Source: Bacillota bacterium (GTDB lineage: Bacteria; Bacillota; Bacilli; Bacillales; Cytobacillaceae). From it: a DNA stretch of 26,410 bases. The notes beneath the pieces were generated by a model that saw nothing but the letters and a program-made list of their open reading frames with translations, searched no databases and had not been told where the DNA came from. The stretch's first letter is position 1, and every line of letters starts with the position of its first letter. The position numbers were made by a program, and so were the translations under genes. Where the stretch lies: the NCBI GenBank assembly GCA_023389895.1, contig JAEWDX010000340.1, positions 1 through 26,410 on the forward strand, written 5' to 3'. Shown here piece by piece: positions 23,136 through 26,410 of the stretch.

Positions 23136-24197
23136 TTAAAGGGTTTCCACTTTATATAGGTGTTTTACCAATTCTTGATTCTTTTCTTTAAAAAGTTCAT
23201 TATGGGAGGAAACCATTGCTCTTTCATATGAATCAGGTGTAATATATTGCTTCGCTTTATTTACCGCATTTGCTGCATCTTGAAATGCACCGGCAATTAA
23301 ATGTAATTTACCTTCATGATGCAAAATATCTCCTGCTGCAAAAAATCCTGGTTCAGATGTTTCACTTTCAGGACTTCCAGCAATACTATATTCATTTGCC
23401 CATGTAATATTTATCTTGCTATTTGACAGGAGTTCATTATTTCGCTCGTAGCCATGATTAACAATGACTTCATCAACAGATAGCAGAATCCGCTTTCCAT
23501 TCTCACTACTAAAAAGTTCCACTTCTTCAATATTTCTAGAATCGCTTCCCGCAATTAGTTTTTCAATCGAGGTATTCAATAAGCATTCAACAGAACTATT
23601 AAGTAATTTAGTAACTTCCGCCTCATGGCCTTTTAGCATATCCTTTCGATACGTTAAAATGACCTTCTTCGCAATTGGCTCCAATTCATTTGCCCAATCA
23701 ACTGCAGAATTTCCTCCTCCAGAAATTAAGACTGTTTTTCCTTGGAAGCGCGCAAGCGATTGGACAGTATAATGCAAATTCGAATTTTCAAAACCTTCCG
23801 CACCCTCAACCTCCAATTTTGTCGGCTTTAGAATACCTCCTCCGATTGCTAAAATAACGGTTTTTGAAAAATGTTTTTCGTTTGTTTCTGTCTGAATAAT
23901 AAAATGCCCTTCCTCATTTTTATTTATCGATACGACTTTTTCTCCTAATACAACTTCAGGTTCAAATGTTAATCCTTGCTGAACCATCTGCTGGATCAAT
24001 TGTTCACCTGTAACAGGCGGCAGGCCGCCAACATCCCAAATAATTTTTTCTGGATAAACATTTACTTTTCCACCTAAAAAAGGTTGAAATTCAATTATTT
24101 TTGTCTTCATTTCTCTTAAACCACTATAGAAGGCAGAAAATAGTCCTGCAGGACCTCCACCAATAATCGTTACATCATATAATTGTTCTGAATTCAT
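23136..24197 (-). CDS. Ferredoxin/flavodoxin-NADP+ reductase (thioredoxin-reductase-like, YcgT/YumC type)
   Basis: 353-residue two-dinucleotide-domain flavoenzyme. The FAD site is GGGPAGLF at 13-20, the NADPH site SGGGNSAVDWANE lies in the middle, and FFAAGDI near the C-terminal half closes the FAD fold. The CxxC redox pair of true thioredoxin reductase is absent, which identifies the FNR-like subgroup. In Bacillus the YcgT paralogue is iron-regulated. Placement directly behind two siderophore permeases suggests it supplies electrons for releasing iron from imported ferric siderophores; that role is inference. AAAGGAG lies 7 bases before the ATG, and the gene follows the second permease by 34 bp. 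Confidence 0.9.
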   Translation of the reverse strand: MNSEQLYDVTIIGGGPAGLFSAFYSGLREMKTKIIEFQPFLGGKVNVYPEKIIWDVGGLPPVTGEQLIQQMVQQGLTFEPEVVLGEKVVSINKNEEGHFIIQTETNEKHFSKTVILAIGGGILKPTKLEVEGAEGFENSNLHYTVQSLARFQGKTVLISGGGNSAVDWANELEPIAKKVILTYRKDMLKGHEAEVTKLLNSSVECLLNTSIEKLIAGSDSRNIEEVELFSSENGKRILLSVDEVIVNHGYERNNELLSNSKINITWANEYSIAGSPESETSEPGFFAAGDILHHEGKLHLIAGAFQDAANAVNKAKQYITPDSYERAMVSSHNELFKEKNQELVKHLYKVETL

Positions 24198-24231
24198 ATT
24201 TATACTCCTTTAGTTCTATTTTTTCTAAATG

Positions 24232-25263
24232 CTAGGCTTTAGACTTGGCAAGTAAATATAAGAAATACGGGGCTCCAATAACAGACACAACAATACCCGC
24301 CGGAATTTCAGATGGCATCAAAATCCAACGACCAATTGTATCAGCAGTAATTAATAAAAGAGCACCTACAAACGCGGCTGTCGGGATTAAGTATTGATAT
24401 CTTGCTCCGACTAATTGCCGTGCTAAATGAGGAGCAATTAAGCCAACAAAGCCAATTCCTCCACTAACTGACACACTCGCTCCTGCTAAACCAACCGCGA
24501 CAGCAAGTAAAATTAACCGTTCCTTTTCTATGGCAACTCCTAGCCCAGTAGCAGGAATATCACCTAAATTAAGAGAATTTAACGCACGTGATTTCGCATA
24601 AGCAATTGGGATAAGAATAATAACCCACGGTAAAAGGGCAAGGACAAATTTCCAATTCGATCCCCAAATGCTACCAGCAAGCCAGACTGCAACAAATTGA
24701 TAGTTTTCAGGAGATAATCTTAATGTAAGTACAATCATCGCAGCACTAATCCCAGCCGCTACGGCAACCCCTGTTAATAATAGTCTTGTCGGTGAAATAC
24801 CTTCACCGCGTTTATACGATAGTACATAAATAATAACAGCAGTCAGCCCAGCACCTATAAATGCTAATAACGGCAATAAATACACTGGTGTTGCTGTCGT
24901 AGATGGAAAGAATGAAATAAATAACATGACTGCTAATCCAGCACCAGCATTAATCCCAAGTATTCCTGGGTCAGCTAATGCATTGCGAGAAATCCCTTGT
25001 AGTATGCTTCCTGATACCGCTAATGCCATTCCGACTAAAATAGAGATTACAATTCTTGGCAGCCGAAATTCGAATAGGATTAAACTTTGCTTCTCGGTTC
25101 CCATACCAAATAATGTTTGAATTAATTCCCACGGCGTCAATCGAATATAACCAGTGTTCATACTAATAATAAACATAATAATTATTAGGATGAAGATAGA
25201 TAAAATGACAAATGTATTTTTACGATGTTTCTTTTGTTGATAATTAGAAGCCTCGCTTTTCAT
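24232..25263 (-). CDS. FecCD-family iron-siderophore permease, second subunit
   Basis: 343-residue integral membrane permease of the BtuC/FecCD fold. The family blocks are present: RLPRIVISILVGMALAVSGSILQGISRNALADPGILGINAGAG, LLLTGVAVAAGISA and GGIGFVGLIAPHLARQLVG. The last is the loop that contacts the ATPase. About ten membrane helices are expected. It pairs with the upstream permease to form a heterodimeric channel, as in B. subtilis YfiZ-YfhA or FeuB-FeuC. Its ATG overlaps the upstream stop by 4 bp (ATGA). No ATPase gene is seen in the window, so the energy subunit is either further upstream or a shared YusV-type protein encoded elsewhere. Confidence 0.93.
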   Translation of the reverse strand: MKSEASNYQQKKHRKNTFVILSIFILIIIMFIISMNTGYIRLTPWELIQTLFGMGTEKQSLILFEFRLPRIVISILVGMALAVSGSILQGISRNALADPGILGINAGAGLAVMLFISFFPSTTATPVYLLPLLAFIGAGLTAVIIYVLSYKRGEGISPTRLLLTGVAVAAGISAAMIVLTLRLSPENYQFVAVWLAGSIWGSNWKFVLALLPWVIILIPIAYAKSRALNSLNLGDIPATGLGVAIEKERLILLAVAVGLAGASVSVSGGIGFVGLIAPHLARQLVGARYQYLIPTAAFVGALLLITADTIGRWILMPSEIPAGIVVSVIGAPYFLYLLAKSKA

Positions 25264-26306
25264 AGTTCCTTTCCTCCCTTTCGTGCAAGATAGAGGAAGA
25301 AAGGCACACCGATTAAAGCAATTAAAGCGCCAATGGGTGTTTCATATGGAGGATTAATCATCCTTGCAGCGAAATCTGCAAGTACAACTAATAAACTTCC
25401 TAATATAGCTGAGCAAGGAATAATCCAACGATAATCACTGCCTACTAAAAAACGGGTTAAATGGGGAATAATGAGTCCAACAAATCCAACTGCCCCTACT
25501 ACTGAAACAGCAGTACCTGCCAAAATTAAAACAACAATTGTTCCAAAGAGCTTAATCGTTCCAGTGCGCTGACCAAGCCCTATCGCTACTTCATCACCTA
25601 AACTAAGCAATGTAATCGATTTAGAAAGAATAATTGCGCCAATTAACGCAGCAGCGATCCAAGGTGTCATGATTTGCAAATGTTCCCATTTCGTTCCTGA
25701 AACTCCACCTGCATACCAAAAAGCCAAATCTTGACCAATTCGAAAATAAATCGCAATTCCTTCACTTAAAGCAGCTAATAAAGCACTGACTGCTGCCCCT
25801 GCAAGTACTAAGCGGATTGGTGTCAATCCACCCTTTGCCAATGAACCAACTCCAAATACAATGCCCGCTCCTAATGCAGCACCTAAAAAAGAAAAAAGAA
25901 TGATAATCATATAAGGTAAACCCGGGAAAAATGCAAAGCAAATTGCCAACATAAAGGCGGCACCTGCATTTAAGCCTAGTAGACCAGAATCTGCCAAGGG
26001 ATTCCTTGTCATCCCTTGCATAATCGACCCTGAAACAGCAAAACATGCACCTACTAAAGCGGCGCCAATTACCCTAGGTAGCCTTATTTCTTGAATAATT
26101 TGATGAGAGGTTATATCTGGATTAAATTGAAACACAGCAGTCCAAACTGTTTTAAAATCAATATCTGCTGCACCGAATGATACTGAGAGACCAATAGCAA
26201 GGAGAAGTCCGATTAGTCCAGCAAATAAGATAATAGTTGCTACTATAGGACGTGCTCCCTTATGTACTCTCTCTAGTGCTGTTGATTCTTTTTCTGAAGC
26301 TGACAT
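25260..26306 (-). CDS. FecCD-family iron-siderophore permease, first subunit
   Basis: 348-residue membrane permease partner of the next gene. Signature blocks are RLPRVIGAALVGACFAVSGSIMQGMTRNPLADSGLLGLNAGAA, LVLAGAAVSALLAALSEG and GAVGFVGLIIPHLTRFLVG. The N-terminal 20 residues are hydrophilic and should be cytoplasmic. AAGGAG lies about 8-9 bases before the ATG at 26306, immediately after the stop of the upstream gene. This makes an operon: upstream gene, permease, permease, reductase. The cognate binding protein is probably one of the two lipoproteins at 18873-20845. The operator of this operon would be outside the window. Confidence 0.93.
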   Translation of the reverse strand: MSASEKESTALERVHKGARPIVATIILFAGLIGLLLAIGLSVSFGAADIDFKTVWTAVFQFNPDITSHQIIQEIRLPRVIGAALVGACFAVSGSIMQGMTRNPLADSGLLGLNAGAAFMLAICFAFFPGLPYMIIILFSFLGAALGAGIVFGVGSLAKGGLTPIRLVLAGAAVSALLAALSEGIAIYFRIGQDLAFWYAGGVSGTKWEHLQIMTPWIAAALIGAIILSKSITLLSLGDEVAIGLGQRTGTIKLFGTIVVLILAGTAVSVVGAVGFVGLIIPHLTRFLVGSDYRWIIPCSAILGSLLVVLADFAARMINPPYETPIGALIALIGVPFFLYLARKGGKEL

Positions 26307-26318
26307 CTTTTTTTCTCC

Positions 26319-26410
26319 TTACATATTTTCAGCCGGTTGCAATAAGCAGTCCATTTCTTTAGTTAATTGATATGATAGGCAAATTGGATTGTGACTAAAT
26401 GGGCACGCTG
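26319..26410 (-). CDS. C-terminal end of an unidentified gene upstream of the permeases
   Basis: A minus-strand frame enters from the window edge and stops at TAA 26319-26321, encoding ACPFSHNPICLSYQLTKEM followed by ten more residues. The stop is 12 bp before the permease ATG and the permease Shine-Dalgarno lies directly after it, as expected for an operon partner. The piece is too short to identify. The CP-HNPIC pattern could belong to an ABC ATPase tail or a cysteine-containing iron protein, but I cannot support either. Confidence 0.5.
   Translation of the reverse strand, partial: ACPFSHNPICLSYQLTKEMDCLLQPAENM

Overview
The window comes from a low-GC, Gram-positive, spore-former-type Bacillaceae chromosome (Bacillus sensu lato). 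The evidence is the conserved yqkD/yqkE/yqkF/nudF neighbourhood known from Bacillus subtilis, an S-box (SAM-I) riboswitch, Fur-box operators, strong GGAGG ribosome binding sites, several TTG/GTG starts and AT-rich intergenic DNA. No rRNA, tRNA, prophage, IS element or CRISPR array was seen.

Layout. 1-2212 (minus): the start of a DUF4317 gene, an endonuclease Q family repair enzyme and the ADP-ribose hydrolase NudF. 2494-3723: the aldo/keto reductase YqkF (+) and the small charged protein YqkE (-), separated by a bidirectional terminator. 3788-7689: an acetoacetate module made of a minus-strand operon (thiolase, scoA, scoB) and a divergent HMG-CoA lyase gene. Together these convert HMG-CoA to acetoacetate, then acetoacetyl-CoA, then acetyl-CoA. 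7814-8832: a hemerythrin-like protein behind a structured leader. 8833-11313: the YqkD alpha/beta hydrolase and three small envelope or unknown proteins, one with a probable 5' frameshift. 11409-12882: a second-type histidyl-tRNA synthetase behind what reads as a His-codon leader-peptide attenuator. 13067-15268: a SAM riboswitch controlling a cyclase-family hydrolase and a MetE-core methionine synthase. 15300-16588: a NERD/zinc-ribbon protein gene bracketed by two 97% identical 92-bp direct repeats built on a strict 21-bp period. 16623-18618: an MFS exporter with a PadR regulator. 18796-26410: iron acquisition, in two units. One is a Fur-box operon (ABC exporter plus two siderophore-binding lipoproteins). 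The other is an operon with two FecCD permeases and a ferredoxin/flavodoxin-NADP reductase. Between them lies an orphan plus-strand transcription unit with a perfect consensus promoter, a structured 5' part and a possible 25-residue small protein.

The most unusual items are the His leader peptide ahead of hisS, the orphan structured transcript at 22790-23105, and the 21-bp-phased repeats that flank the NERD gene and recur as an unrelated sequence upstream of yqkF. All family assignments rest on reading motifs in the translated sequence. No database search was possible.
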